Assembly: GCF_042660705.1 (NCBI RefSeq)
Contig: NZ_JBHSUQ010000001.1
DNA length: 64,000 bases
Origin: Undibacterium_A arcticum
GTDB lineage: Bacteria; Pseudomonadota; Gammaproteobacteria; Burkholderiales; Burkholderiaceae_D
Direction: 5' to 3' (one strand)
Positions 1 to 9,468 of the stretch are shown here, in pieces. Position 1 is the first letter of the stretch. Each line of letters begins with the position of its first letter. A program made the translations under genes and the position numbers. The notes below the pieces were generated by a model, which worked only from the letters and a program-made list of their open reading frames with translations, did not search any database and was not told the DNA's origin.

Positions 1-1639
1 GTCGCCGACGCCATTTGTATTCGGGCCGATATTGAACGTGTCGCCGTCGGCCGGCACACCGCTGACCACAAAACTGGCACTGCCGACGCTGATGGTCGCT
101 CCGGCCGTATAGGTGCCGTCGTAGGGGATTGCGGTCGTGCTGCCCGGGAGCGTCACGGTGGTGCCCGCCGGATATCCGGAAAACTTGTTGGTGGCCGCGC
201 TATACGACAGCGTGACCGGGGACGTGTATGGTGCCGAACTGCTGAAATTCTTGTTGGTCACCGTTCCGCTGCTGATCGTAGCGCTACCCGTGTTACCGCT
301 GCCGTCCGCTCTTGGCCCCGCCGCGGTGCGGATCGGTGCTGCCGCCGCAATGAGCGATGGGTTCTTGATCGCGAGATCGATCTGCGCAGCGCCATTGATG
401 GTCGGGCGGACCAGAAAGCTGTCGCCGGCGGCCATCGCGGGACTACCTGTGGCGAGATCGAAAGTCACGCCATCGACGGTCTGCGGCAGAGTGGCATACG
501 ATACCGGTGCACCGTCGGGCAGTTGCGTGATCTTGTAATTGCTGCCGTCGTACTGCAACGTGTAATCACTGGTACTCAGGGCGCCGGCATTGGTGATGCT
601 GGCCGCCAGTTTGGCACTCGACGGGTTCTTGCTGCTGGGGGTGATGAGAGGTGTCGCGACGGTGAAAAAATCGCCGCCTGGCGCGCCGTTCTGATCCTGG
701 CCCAGCTGATGCTGCGCATTGAAACTGGTTGCCAAGACGATGGCAACCCGGCCCAGCGCATTTTGGCTCGGATCCAGCGTCTGTGACCGATAATCGAACA
801 GACCTGACAGCCGGCCACCGGATAGACTGCCCTCTGGAAGGACGACCTTGTTGCCATTGATCTGATACGCAACCTGCAAGCGCTCGGGGTCGGTGACCGA
901 CGGCGCGGTCGCCAATTGGTTGACCTGCACGCCCATTACCAGCGGCTGGCCGTTGCCGATGAATACATTGTAGTTGCCGCCGTCTTCCTTGTTGACGGTG
1001 ACCTTCACTTCCTTGTTCAGTTCGGCAATGACCTGGTCGCGTTGATCGAGCAAGTCGTTGGGCGGATTACCGCTGCCCTGCGCCTGCGAGATCGTCGCAT
1101 TCAATTTGGCGATCTGCTGCGCATAGGCGTTGATCGCGGTGACGCTGGAACTGATCTGGCTATTGACGCCGGCGCGGCTTTCGCTGAGCTGGTCGTTCAG
1201 GCTTTGAAAACGCGCCACCAGCGATTGTGCCGACGACAATGTAGCCTGGCGTGATGCCGCGGCATTTGGATTGGCACTCAAATCCTGCAGGCCGGAAAAG
1301 AAATCCTGCAATGCGGGTGAAATGCCGGCGGACGCATCAGCAAGCAAATTGTCGACCTGGTTGATCTGACTGGAGTAGGTTTCCAACGCGCTTTGATGTT
1401 TGCGCGGCAAGCACCTGGCCGCTGACGAAATCATTGTAGACGCGCTTGATTTCCGTTATCTGGGTACCCTGACCAACAAAACCGTAGCCGAAATTCTGCG
1501 CGCCCGCGCTTCCCTGAATCACCAGCTGCCGGTTGTAGCCAGGCGTGGAAGCATTCGCGATGTTGTGTCCGGTCGTGCTCAGTCCCACTTGCGCTGCAAT
1601 AAGGGCAGATTGACCGATGCCGAGGATGTTGGTGGACAT
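1..1639 (-). CDS. flgK: Flagellar hook-associated protein FlgK, partial (C-terminus outside window)
   Basis: FlgK (HAP1) is exported through the flagellar type III system and forms the first junction layer between hook and filament. The N-terminus reads MSTNILGIGQSALIAAQVGL followed by GHNIANASTPGYNR, the rod/hook-family signature. The middle (PNDLLDQRDQVIAELNKEV on the shifted frame) is characteristic of FlgK. The gene leaves the window at position 1. The frame breaks at the T3 run 1392-1394 (minus-strand A3). Restoring two A gives ...AAQTSKSALETYSSQ and re-opens the frame to the window edge, so this is probably a sequencing indel. A sigma-28 promoter lies 33 bp upstream, so flgK (and presumably flgL outside) is a late gene separated from the flgB-J operon. 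Confidence 0.93.
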
Positions 1640-1671
1640 GTTCTCTTTTTTCTATAGCGTGATATACGTTA

Positions 1672-1698
1672 TCAACGGCAGCCGGCGAAAAAACTTTA
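1672..1698 (-). promoter_or_regulatory. Sigma-28 (FliA) promoter of flgK
   Basis: The minus strand reads TAAAGTTT, 11 bases, then GCCGTTGA. This is a perfect -35 box and a 6-of-8 -10 box of the FliA consensus TAAAGTTT-N11-GCCGATAA at exact spacing. The -10 box ends 33 bp before the flgK start codon. Confidence 0.88.
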
Positions 1699-1820
1699 AC
1701 CGGCGGGCCGCTGCGCGGGTCCGACTGGCGCTGCGGCCATAGCTATGGTCGGGCCTACGATTGATGCTGGCTTGTCAACCGAGCGCCTTTCACAGCGTGA
1801 TTTTGCACAATAATCAATCG

Positions 1821-2727
1821 TTAGACAGACAAGGTTTGCTTAATGATGCGGGTCAGCTTGGCCGCATATTGCGGATCGGTTGCATAGCCGGCCTTTTGCA
1901 ATCCCTGCGCAAACCCAGTCACATCCTGCGCGTTGGCGATCACGTTCTGATAACGCGGATTATTGCTCAGCATCTTGCCGTAATCGCGAAACGCATCGGC
2001 ATAATTGTCGTAGGCGCGGAATTTCTCCAGCCGTTTGCGGCACGCCGTCCAAGTATTCGGTCGTAACGGCAGTCACCACCCGGCCCTTCCAGCTGCTGTT
2101 GGCCTTGATGCCGAACAAGTTGTGGCTGGCGTTGCCGTCGCTGTCTTTGATTTCACGCTTGCCCCAACCACTCTCCAGCGCGGCCTGGCCGAGCATGAAT
2201 TTGGCCGGGATGCCGGTGCTGCGGCTGGCCTCTTCGGCGTGCGCTTCCATCCGCGCGGTGAATGCACGCACATGCCCCATCTTGCTGCGATCGCCGCTGG
2301 CATCAATTTTTGCGTCGGATGGCGTGTGCAATGCGTCGGCACCGAGCGCATAGGCCGCCATGCCTTGCTGATTCAAGACCGTTGGTGCGCCGTCCTTGCC
2401 TGGCGAGGCCGCCGGTGCGGTGCCCACCACATTCGATAACTGGCGGATCAGTACATCGGCCAGCCCGACGCCGCGCTTGGCCAGATTCTGGCTCAATTGC
2501 TGGTCCATCATGGTCGTGTACATCTTGCTTTGCTCATTGTCGAACGGACCATCCTGCGGGCTGGCCTCGCGCATACTTTTCAGCATCATGTTCATGAACA
2601 GCGCCTCGAACTGCTTGGCGGCGGCCTTCAATGCTTCCGGCGAATTCTGCTTGGCCGCCTGGCGCAGGTCATTCAGACCAGTCGCGTCGATCGCAAGTTT
2701 TCCGGAGATGTCGGTCGGGCTGTTCAT
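1821..2727 (-). CDS. flgJ: Flagellar rod-assembly protein / muramidase FlgJ (one frame break)
   Basis: FlgJ caps the growing rod and cuts a hole in peptidoglycan for it. The N-terminal half is the rod-capping domain (QFEALFMNMMLKSMREASP). The C-terminal half is a glucosaminidase-like domain with AALESGWGKREI (catalytic Glu in ALESGWG) and NLFGIKA. The frame breaks at T3 2034-2036. Adding two A on the coding strand gives VPQKRLEKFRAYDNYADAF, the normal family sequence, and it then runs to a TAA at 1821. The corrected length is about 302 aa. It follows flgI closely and ends the flgB-J operon. A homopolymer sequencing error is the likely cause of the break. Confidence 0.92.
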
Positions 2728-2735
2728 GATGTGAC

Positions 2736-3878
2736 TTAAATGATTTCCAGCTCGGCGCGCAGCGCGCCCGCGGCCTTCATCGCCTGCAGGATCGCCAGCA
2801 GGTCTTGCGGTGTGGCGCCGATCGAATTGAGCGCCTTGACTACGTCGGCCAGCGAGACGCCGCTCTTGAGCAGCAGCACCTGGCCGGGTTCCTTGTTGAT
2901 TTCGATTTGCGAGCGCTGCGCCACCACGGTCTGGCCATTCGACAGCGGCCCCGGCTGGCTGATCACCGGCTGGGTATTGATGACCACCGACAGATTGCCA
3001 TGTGCCACCGCGCAGGCATCGAGCGTCACGCTCTGGTTCATCACCACCGAACCGGTGCGGGCGTTCATGATCACTTTCGCGGCCAGCTGGGCCGGATTGA
3101 CGTTCAGGCTTTCCAGCGCACCCAGAAACGCGACCCGGCGGTCGCTGCCTTCCGGCGAACGCACCCGGATCACGCGGCCGTCGAGCGCGGCGGCGGTATC
3201 GGCGCCGAAGCGCTGGTTGACCGCATCCACCACCCGGCTGGCGGTCGAAAAATCGGTGTCGTGCAGTTCCAGATTGATGGTATTGCCCTGACCGAGTTGC
3301 GACGCCACCGCGCGCTCGACCGTGGCGCCGGCGGAAATGCGGCCGACGCTCAAGTGATTGACCTGTACCTTGCTGCCGCTGGCGGCCGCGCCGACGCCGC
3401 CGACCAGCACATTGCCCTGCGCCATCGCGTAGATCTGATTATCTGCGCCTTTTAGCGGCGTCATCAGCAAGGTGCCGCCGCGCAGGCTCTTCGCATTGCC
3501 CATCGACGACACGGTGATATCGAGCGTCTGCCCCGGTTGCGCAAATGCCGGCAGCGACGAGGTGACCATCACCGCGGCAACGTTTTTCAGCTGCAGACTA
3601 GTGCCGGGCGGCAGATTGACGCCCGAATTCTGCAGCATGCTGACCACGCTTTGCACCGTGAACGGCGTCTGCGTGGTTTGATCGCCACTGCCGTCCAGAC
3701 CAACCACCAGACCATAGCCGAGCAACTGGTTCTCGCGCACGCCCTGGATGCTGGCCAGGTCCTTCAGCCGCTCGGCATGGCCGGCCGCGGGTGCGAATGC
3801 GCCGAGCAGTCCGGCAGCACACAACAGGACCGCAGCGGTCTTGCCGAGTACTGATTTGCCTGCGCTGCCGTTTGTCAT
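2736..3878 (-). CDS. flgI: Flagellar P-ring protein FlgI
   Basis: FlgI forms the periplasmic P-ring around the distal rod. A Sec signal peptide is visible (TAAVLLCAAGLLGAFAPAAGHA), followed by the conserved mature start ERLKDLASIQGVRENQLLGYG. GLVVGLDGSGDQTTQTPFT and a C-terminal LADVVKALNSIGATPQDLLAI are family hallmarks. The start at 3878 (MTNGSAGK) is chosen because it places the signal peptide at the N-terminus. An in-frame extension to 3965 exists but adds an unlikely leader. The product is about 380 aa. It lies downstream of flgH, from which an approximately 80-bp repeat separates it. Folding needs the chaperone FlgA, encoded at 9469. Confidence 0.96.
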   Translation of the reverse strand: MTNGSAGKSVLGKTAAVLLCAAGLLGAFAPAAGHAERLKDLASIQGVRENQLLGYGLVVGLDGSGDQTTQTPFTVQSVVSMLQNSGVNLPPGTSLQLKNVAAVMVTSSLPAFAQPGQTLDITVSSMGNAKSLRGGTLLMTPLKGADNQIYAMAQGNVLVGGVGAAASGSKVQVNHLSVGRISAGATVERAVASQLGQGNTINLELHDTDFSTASRVVDAVNQRFGADTAAALDGRVIRVRSPEGSDRRVAFLGALESLNVNPAQLAAKVIMNARTGSVVMNQSVTLDACAVAHGNLSVVINTQPVISQPGPLSNGQTVVAQRSQIEINKEPGQVLLLKSGVSLADVVKALNSIGATPQDLLAILQAMKAAGALRAELEII

Positions 3879-3912
3879 TTCCGGACCTTTGAACTGTGGT
3901 TTGATAAAAATC

Positions 3913-3994
3913 ATACTGGACGGTGTATTTTTTAAGACCGCCGTGTTATTAGCGGGTAATGGCACATTTATGGCTATACTCCCACTAAAACGTG
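3913..3994. repeat. Diverged intergenic repeat, copy 1 (partner at 46941-47021)
   Basis: This 82-bp stretch between flgI and flgH aligns end to end with 46941-47021. Both begin with ATACTG, then GTGTATTTTT, then CCGCC, then GCGGG, and end with TACTCCC and AAAAC(A/G)TG. By eye about 25 of the first 30 positions agree. In the partner copy the 3' half can form a GCGGGAG/CTCCCGC stem. The function is unknown. Confidence 0.6.
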
Positions 3995-3996
3995 CC

Positions 3997-4689
3997 TTAC
4001 AGCGGCATCACGCTATAAAAAAACCGCGCCAGCCAGTTAAAGGCCTCGGCCTGATCGATCCGGCTATTGGTGCGGTATTCGACTCGCGCATCGGCGACCT
4101 GGGTCGACGACACCACATTGCCTTGCGCGATCGTGTCGGGACTGACTACGCCGGAAAAGCGGATGAATTCGGCGCCCTTGTCGAGCGCGACCTGCTTTTC
4201 GCCGCTCACCACCAGGTTACCGTTCGACAGCACCTCGACCACGGTGACCCCGATCATGCCGTTGAAATTGTTGCTGGCGCTGCCGTCACCCTTTTCGTCG
4301 TACTTGAACGAGGACGAGGCGGTCAGCGCGGTACCCTGCAGCGTCTTGAACGGCAGTCCCATCACGGTCGGGATCGCCACCGTGGCGCCACTGGTCTTGC
4401 TGGCCGAATTGCCGCCGCTCTTGGTCGCGCTGGTTTTTTCGTTGATCGCGATGGTCAGGATGTCGCCGACCAGGCGCGCACGGCGGTCTTCAAATAGCGG
4501 CCGGTAGGCCGTCGCCTGAAAGATCGCGCCATTGGCCGCTGCAGTAGCCGCCACCGGTTGCGGCCGGATCGAGGTTGGGTGCTGGACAATCGTGCTGGGC
4601 ACATTGGTGCAGCCGGTCAACAACGCCGCCATGCCAGCCGCCGCAATCCAAGCAATGCACGCAATAATCCTGAATGGTGAAAGCTTCAT
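3997..4689 (-). CDS. flgH: Flagellar L-ring lipoprotein FlgH
   Basis: FlgH is the outer-membrane L-ring of the basal body. The signal peptide ends in the lipobox LLTGC (Cys about residue 27), so it is lipidated. The body contains the family blocks RPLFEDRRARLVGDILTI, NLVVSGEKQV and a C-terminal AEFIRFSGVVSPDTI...VEYRTN. The 230-aa length is normal. It is preceded by flgG with an 8-bp gap, typical of the flgF-G-H-I order. Confidence 0.97.
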   Translation of the reverse strand: MKLSPFRIIACIAWIAAAGMAALLTGCTNVPSTIVQHPTSIRPQPVAATAAANGAIFQATAYRPLFEDRRARLVGDILTIAINEKTSATKSGGNSASKTSGATVAIPTVMGLPFKTLQGTALTASSSFKYDEKGDGSASNNFNGMIGVTVVEVLSNGNLVVSGEKQVALDKGAEFIRFSGVVSPDTIAQGNVVSSTQVADARVEYRTNSRIDQAEAFNWLARFFYSVMPL

Positions 4690-4697
4690 GTCCGCGC

Positions 4698-5479
4698 TTA
4701 CAACTGTGTCAGTTTCTGCAACATCTGATCCGAGGTCGTGATCGCCTTGCTGTTGATCTCGTAGGCGCGCTGGGTCTGGATCATGTTGACCAATTCTTCG
4801 ACCACGTTGACGTTCGAGGTTTCGACGTAGCCTTGTGCCAGCGTGCCGGCGCCGTTGGTGCCGGGCGTATTGGTGTTGGCGCTGCCGGAAGCGGCGGTTT
4901 CCACGTACAAATTCTCGCCCATGCTTTGCAGCCCGGCCGGATTGACGAAGGTCGCCAGATGCAGCGTTCCGACTTGCACCGGAGTTGCGGAGCCTGCCTG
5001 TACCACCGAAATCGTGCCATCGCGTCCGACCGTCACGCTTTGTGCGTTGGCCGGGATCGTGATCGCGGGCTGAATCGCAAAACCGCTGGACGTGACCATC
5101 TGGCCCTGGCCATCGATCTGGAATGAGCCGTCGCGCGTGTAAGCGGTGGTGCCGTCCGGCATCAACACCTGAAAGAAACCCGTGCCCTGGATCGCGACAT
5201 CCTTGTCATTGCTGGTCTGCTGCAGATTACCTTGGGAAAAATCCGCTCGGTCGCGACCGGACGCACGCCGGTACCGAGTTGCAATCCAGACGGCAGTTGC
5301 GTCTGCTGCGAGGTCTGGGCACCGGGCTGACGCAAGGTTTGGTACAGCAAGTCCTCGAACACCGCGCGCGAGCGCTTGAAGCCGCTGGTGCTGACGTTGG
5401 CCAGGTTATTGGAAATCACGTCCATCTGCGTCTGCTGCGCATCCAGACCGGTTTTTGAAATCCACAAGGAACGAATCAT
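4698..5479 (-). CDS. flgG: Flagellar distal rod protein FlgG (one frame break)
   Basis: FlgG builds the distal rod. The N-terminus MIRSLWISKTGLDAQQTQMD followed by SNNLANVSTSGFKRSRA and the C-terminus SNVNVVEELVNMIQTQRAYE are diagnostic. The frame breaks at the A5 run 5237-5241 (plus strand). One more T on the coding strand gives ERIFSQGNLQQT, and the total becomes 260 aa, the family length. The gap to flgF upstream is unusually long (212 bp) and carries a palindromic repeat, so flgG may be partly uncoupled from flgF. Confidence 0.94.
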
Positions 5480-5571
5480 TTTTGTCTCCCGTCACTGCAT
5501 TCGAGCGATGGATGTTCGATGTCCATCTTCAATTACTTATATTCATATTTTGAAGCGGCCAAGCTTAGAAA

Positions 5572-5633
5572 GTAGGATGGGTGAAACCCATCTTTCTCCC
5601 TTGGCGCTCAATGATGGGTTTCACCCATCCTAC
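5572..5633. repeat. Palindromic REP-like repeat, copy 1
   Basis: Perfect 21-bp arms GTAGGATGGGTGAAACCCAT(C) at 5572-5592 and the reverse complement at 5613-5633 surround a 20-base loop. The arms are themselves nearly self-complementary around GATGGGT/ACCCATC. A second copy of the family sits at 11503-11559. It lies in the flgG-flgF gap inside the operon. Confidence 0.85.
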
Positions 5634-5691
5634 GAAATTGTGCATTTTGCGTATGTCCCAACTTACATTGCGTATTCTGACCCGACCAACC

Positions 5692-6432
5692 CTAGCTCAT
5701 ACTGAGGATCTGGCTGGCTTTACTGGCGTTACTCTCGGCGTTCTTCAGCAAATTCATTTGCATTTCGAACTGGCGGCCGAGGTTGATCATGCTGACCATC
5801 GCATCAACCACATTGACGTTGCTGCCTTCCAGCGCGCCGCCAACCACGCTGACGGCGGCATCGGCATCTGCTTCGCCGCCACCCTTGACGCGGAACAGGC
5901 CATCGTCGCCGCGTTCCAGGCTAGCCTCTTCCGGGTTGACCAGTTTGATGCGGCCCAGCACATTGACCGCGTTCGACTTGCCGCCGGTCGGGATGGCCGA
6001 CACGGTGCCGTCGCGGCCGATCGCCAGCGTGACATCGGGCGGCACGCTGATCGGGCCGCCGTCGCCCTGCACGCTGAGGCCGGCCTGGGTCTGCAATATA
6101 CCGTTTTCGCTCAATTTCAGACTGCCATGGCGGGTGTAGGCTTCCGAACCATCGGCCGCCTGCACCGCGATCCAGCCCGCACCCTGTACCGCCACGTCCA
6201 GATCGCGTCCGGTCTGTTGCAATGGCCCCGGCGTAAAGTCGCTGCCGACCGTCGAATCGACCACGAACGCACGCGTTGGCAGGCCTTCTCCGATCACCGG
6301 CACCGCGCGGAAACTGTCGAGCTGCGCACGAAAACCGGCCGTGGTTGCATTGGCCAGATTGTGCGAAACCGTGGCCTGTTGTTCCAGGATATGTTTCGCG
6401 CCAGTCATGGCGGTATAGATGAGACGGTCCAT
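5692..6432 (-). CDS. flgF: Flagellar proximal rod protein FlgF
   Basis: FlgF is a proximal rod subunit of the flagellar basal body. The N-terminus is MDRLIYTAMTGAKHILEQQA followed by SHNLANATTAGFRAQLDSF, and the C-terminus has GALEGSNVNVVDAMVSMINL, both flg-rod signatures. The length is 246 aa, as expected. The frame is intact. It starts 40 bp downstream of the end of flgE and is followed by a 212-bp gap carrying a palindrome before flgG. Confidence 0.97.
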   Translation of the reverse strand: MDRLIYTAMTGAKHILEQQATVSHNLANATTAGFRAQLDSFRAVPVIGEGLPTRAFVVDSTVGSDFTPGPLQQTGRDLDVAVQGAGWIAVQAADGSEAYTRHGSLKLSENGILQTQAGLSVQGDGGPISVPPDVTLAIGRDGTVSAIPTGGKSNAVNVLGRIKLVNPEEASLERGDDGLFRVKGGGEADADAAVSVVGGALEGSNVNVVDAMVSMINLGRQFEMQMNLLKNAESNASKASQILSMS

Positions 6433-6472
6433 CGTGTTTTCCCGTGATCAGCGGTTCAAAATCAAACCTGAA

Positions 6473-7694
6473 TTACCGGAGGTTGACCAGCGTTTGCAAT
6501 ACCTGGTCCTGGGTCTTGATGGTCTGCGCATTGGCTTGATAAACCCGTTGCGCCGTAATCATGTTGACCAGTTCCGCGGTCAGGTCGACATTCGATTCTT
6601 CCACCGCAGACGATTGCAACAAGCCCAAGCCACCGGTATTTGGCGAGCCGACCAGCGGCGCACCGGAGGTGGCGCTTTCCGACCACAGGTTATTGCCTAA
6701 CGGCTGCAACCCGTTCGGGTTCGCGAAATTGGCCAACACTACTTGTCCCAGCACCGACGACTGGCCGTTGGTATAGCTGCCTACGATGCTGCCGTCGGCG
6801 CCGATGTTGAAACCCGCCAGGCGACCGGATACATAGCCATCCTGAGTTTGCGCATTGACGCTGAAAGTAGAGCCAAACTGGGTGGTGCCGGTATAGTCCA
6901 GATTCACGTTGAACGGAGTCGCCGCGCCGGTAGTGACGGCAACCGGTACCGCAAATGGCAACGTGGTGGTGGCGGCATCGATCGAACCATCGGTCTTGAA
7001 ATTGATACGTCCAACCGGTGCCGCGCCGACCGGCGCGCCGTCGGTCGACGCGAACACGCTCCATGCGCCAGGAGCGGTTTACATAAAAGGTCTGCAGCGC
7101 GTGGACATTGCCCAGGCTATCGAATACCGACACCGAGGTGGCGTTGTTGTAGGTGGTCGGGACCGTGGCATCGAAGCCGGCCTCCGTCAATGCAGGTGAA
7201 CGCGAGTCCAGATTGACCAAAGCCCCCACTTTGCTGGTAACTTTGGGCGGGATATCGGCAGTGTTGATCTGCAGGTCGACCGGCGTGGCGGAATTGAGCA
7301 CGCCGCTGGCATTGGCCGCAAAACCCGTCAGGTGAGCACCGACCGCATTGACGATAAAGCCGGATTTGTCGAGCTGGAACTGGCCGTTGCGACTATAGGT
7401 TGCAGCGCCATTTTGGCTCATGCGGAAAAATCCCTGGCCATTGATGGCGATGTCGAGCGGACTATTGGTGGCACTGATGCTGCCTTGCGTGAATTGTTGC
7501 TTCACATTGGACACGGTGACGCCGATCCCGACCGCCGATGCGCCGGCGCCATTCATCGAGTTGGCATACACGTCGGCAAATTGCGTTTGCGCCTGCTTGA
7601 AGCCGACCGTGCTGGCATTGGCCACATTATTGCCGATCACTTCCAGGCTCTTCGATGCCGCATTCAGACCGCTTAGACCTTGTTGAAAACCCAT
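6473..7694 (-). CDS. flgE: Flagellar hook protein FlgE (one frame break)
   Basis: FlgE polymerises into the hook. The N-terminus MGFQQGLSGLNAASKSLEVI then NNVANASTVGFKQAQTQFAD and the C-terminus ESNVDLTAELVNMITAQRVY are canonical. The frame breaks at T3 7078-7080. Adding two A on the coding strand gives TFYVKTAPGAWSVFAS, matching the conserved VKT segment of hook proteins. The corrected length is about 407 aa. The gene lies between flgD and flgF in the standard order. The hook-length and gate signals are not visible from sequence alone. Confidence 0.94.
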
Positions 7695-7739
7695 TTTGTT
7701 CTCCCAGTATTCGGTTGTAGTCGCTTGTTATGCAGCCAA

Positions 7740-8410
7740 TTACAGAATTTGACGAATGTCGGCCATCACGACACTACCGATGTTTCGCACATTGAGGCTG
7801 ACGCCTTGCGCGCCGGTCGACACGCTCAGGACCTGCCCCAGCGCCAGCGCGGTCGCTGCGACCGGGGCACTACCGGCGACGGCCGACACTGCAAAGGTAT
7901 ATTGGCCATCGGCCGCGGCCGCACCGGTGTCGGTAGTGCCGTCCCACACCAGCGGTTGCATGCCGGCCGGTTGGCTGCCGAGATCCATCTTGCGCACCGT
8001 ATTGCCGGCTGCATCCTTGATCGTCACCGCGACCTTGTCGACAGCTGAGGCCAGATCGACGCCGAACACGCTCTTGCCGGAAGCGAGCTCCAGCCCCGAT
8101 CCCGGCGCCAGCACGCTATGGCCGATCATGCCGGCCGCCTGCAACGACTGGCCGGACTGCATGCTGCTCATCAGCGACTGCAACGTGGTGTTGACCTTGT
8201 CGATGCCGGTCACGGTCGACAATTGCGCCAACTGGCTGGTCACCTGCGCGTTATCGAGCGGATTGAGCGGGTCCTGATTCTTCATCTGCGTGACCAGCAG
8301 CTTCATGAAGCGGTCCTGCGTGGCCGCAGTGCTATCGGTCGACGCCGCCGTCGTCGGGTTCATCGTATTTAGCAAGCTGGGGGAGACTGTATTGTTTGGA
8401 TGGTGGTCAT
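7740..8410 (-). CDS. flgD: Flagellar hook-capping scaffold FlgD (probable frame break near start)
   Basis: FlgD caps the hook during assembly. DRFMKLLVTQMKNQDPLNPL is the N-terminal FlgD signature. A FlgD Ig/tudor-like C-terminus follows (MQPLVWDGTTDTGAAAADG, YTFAVSA). An intact frame begins at a TTG at 8375, but an ATG at 8410 with the leader GAGAGG 8 bases upstream encodes MTTIQTIQSP and joins this frame if the G5 run 8379-8383 is one base short. This gives MTTIQTIQSPPSLLNTMNP, like other FlgD N-termini. The length is then about 223 aa. Confidence 0.92.
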
Positions 8411-8423
8411 GGCATTGCCTCTC

Positions 8424-8828
8424 TTATTGGCCGATCGTGAGTGTTTTCAACAGCAGCGTCTTGGCCGCGTTCATGGTGTCGACATTGGACTGATAGGCCC
8501 GGGTCGCGGACAACATATTGACCATTTCCTCGACCGGATTGACGTTCGGCATCGCCACATAGCCCTTGTCGTCGGCCAGCGGATGCTTTGGGTCGTACAC
8601 CATTTTTGGCGCGCTCTGGTCCTCCACCACCTGCAGCACCTTGACGCCGGTCGCATCGACGCCGTTGACCGGCACCGCACTGAACACCACCTGTTTGGGC
8701 CGATACACCTGGCCACTGGAACTGGCGGCACTGTCGGCATTGGCCAGATTGCTGGCGACGGTATTGAGGCGCTGGGCTTGCGCGCTCATCGCGGACCCCG
8801 ACACATTGAAAATATTAAATAGCGACAT
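8424..8828 (-). CDS. flgC: Flagellar proximal rod protein FlgC
   Basis: FlgC is a 134-aa proximal rod subunit. The N-terminus is MSLFNIFNVSGSAMSAQAQR followed by LNTVASNLANADS. The C-terminus NPVEEMVNMLSATRAYQSNV is the rod-family helical end. The frame is intact. It starts 5 bp after flgB, so the two are translationally close and form the head of the flgB-C-D-E-F operon. Confidence 0.97.
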   Translation of the reverse strand: MSLFNIFNVSGSAMSAQAQRLNTVASNLANADSAASSSGQVYRPKQVVFSAVPVNGVDATGVKVLQVVEDQSAPKMVYDPKHPLADDKGYVAMPNVNPVEEMVNMLSATRAYQSNVDTMNAAKTLLLKTLTIGQ

Positions 8829-8833
8829 GATTA

Positions 8834-9242
8834 CTATCCTCCCTGGATCGCAGCCAGCATGTTCTTGATCTGCGCGCTGATCATGGTCAATCCCGCTTCA
8901 TAGCGGATCGCGTTATCGGCAAATTGGTTGCGTTCGACATCCATATCGACGCTGTTGCCGTCGATGCTGGCTTGCTGCACGGTGCGGTACAAGGTCTGCG
9001 CAGAACCGGCACCCACTGCGGCGTCACCGGACAAATGGCTGTCGGCAGTTTACCAGCGTCGCGCTGACCTGAGCACTGCCGGACATCGCGTTTTGCATCG
9101 CATTGGAAAAATCGATATCGCGCGCCTTGAAGTTGGGCGTATCGGCATTGGCAATATTGGAGGCGAGCAATTGCTGCCGCTGTGCGCGAAGCGACAGCGA
9201 GGTCTCGTGAAAACGTAGATAATCGTCAAGCTTTCCAGTCAT
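8834..9242 (-). CDS. flgB: Flagellar proximal rod protein FlgB (one frame break)
   Basis: FlgB is the cell-proximal rod subunit. The start MTGKLDDYLRFHETSLSLRA leads into LASNIANADTPNFKARDIDF, and the end DGNSVDMDVERNQFADNAIR is diagnostic. A longer in-frame start (9419) is rejected because family members begin at MTGKLDDYL. The frame breaks at T3 9049-9051; adding two A (or removing one) rejoins ATLV to SHLSGDAAVG. The corrected length is about 135-136 aa. It is the first gene of the minus-strand operon and diverges from flgA across a 226-bp intergenic region that must hold both promoters. Confidence 0.93.
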
Positions 9243-9468
9243 GGCCGCCTCCGCAGTTACCGCCCAATACTCGATGTGCAATGTTAGATTTGTTCGGTCA
9301 CGGCTAAAGTTTTCCCGCCGCAAGCCGATAAGACTTTTGATGACTGCCATCTTACAAATGGAAAAGCAAGCGTCATCGACCAATAAGACCCGGATTCGCA
9401 GGCCTTTTCGTCGCTTCAAACGCGCTGGCCTTGCCTAGAATGACTATGGAATTAATCCATCGGTCATC

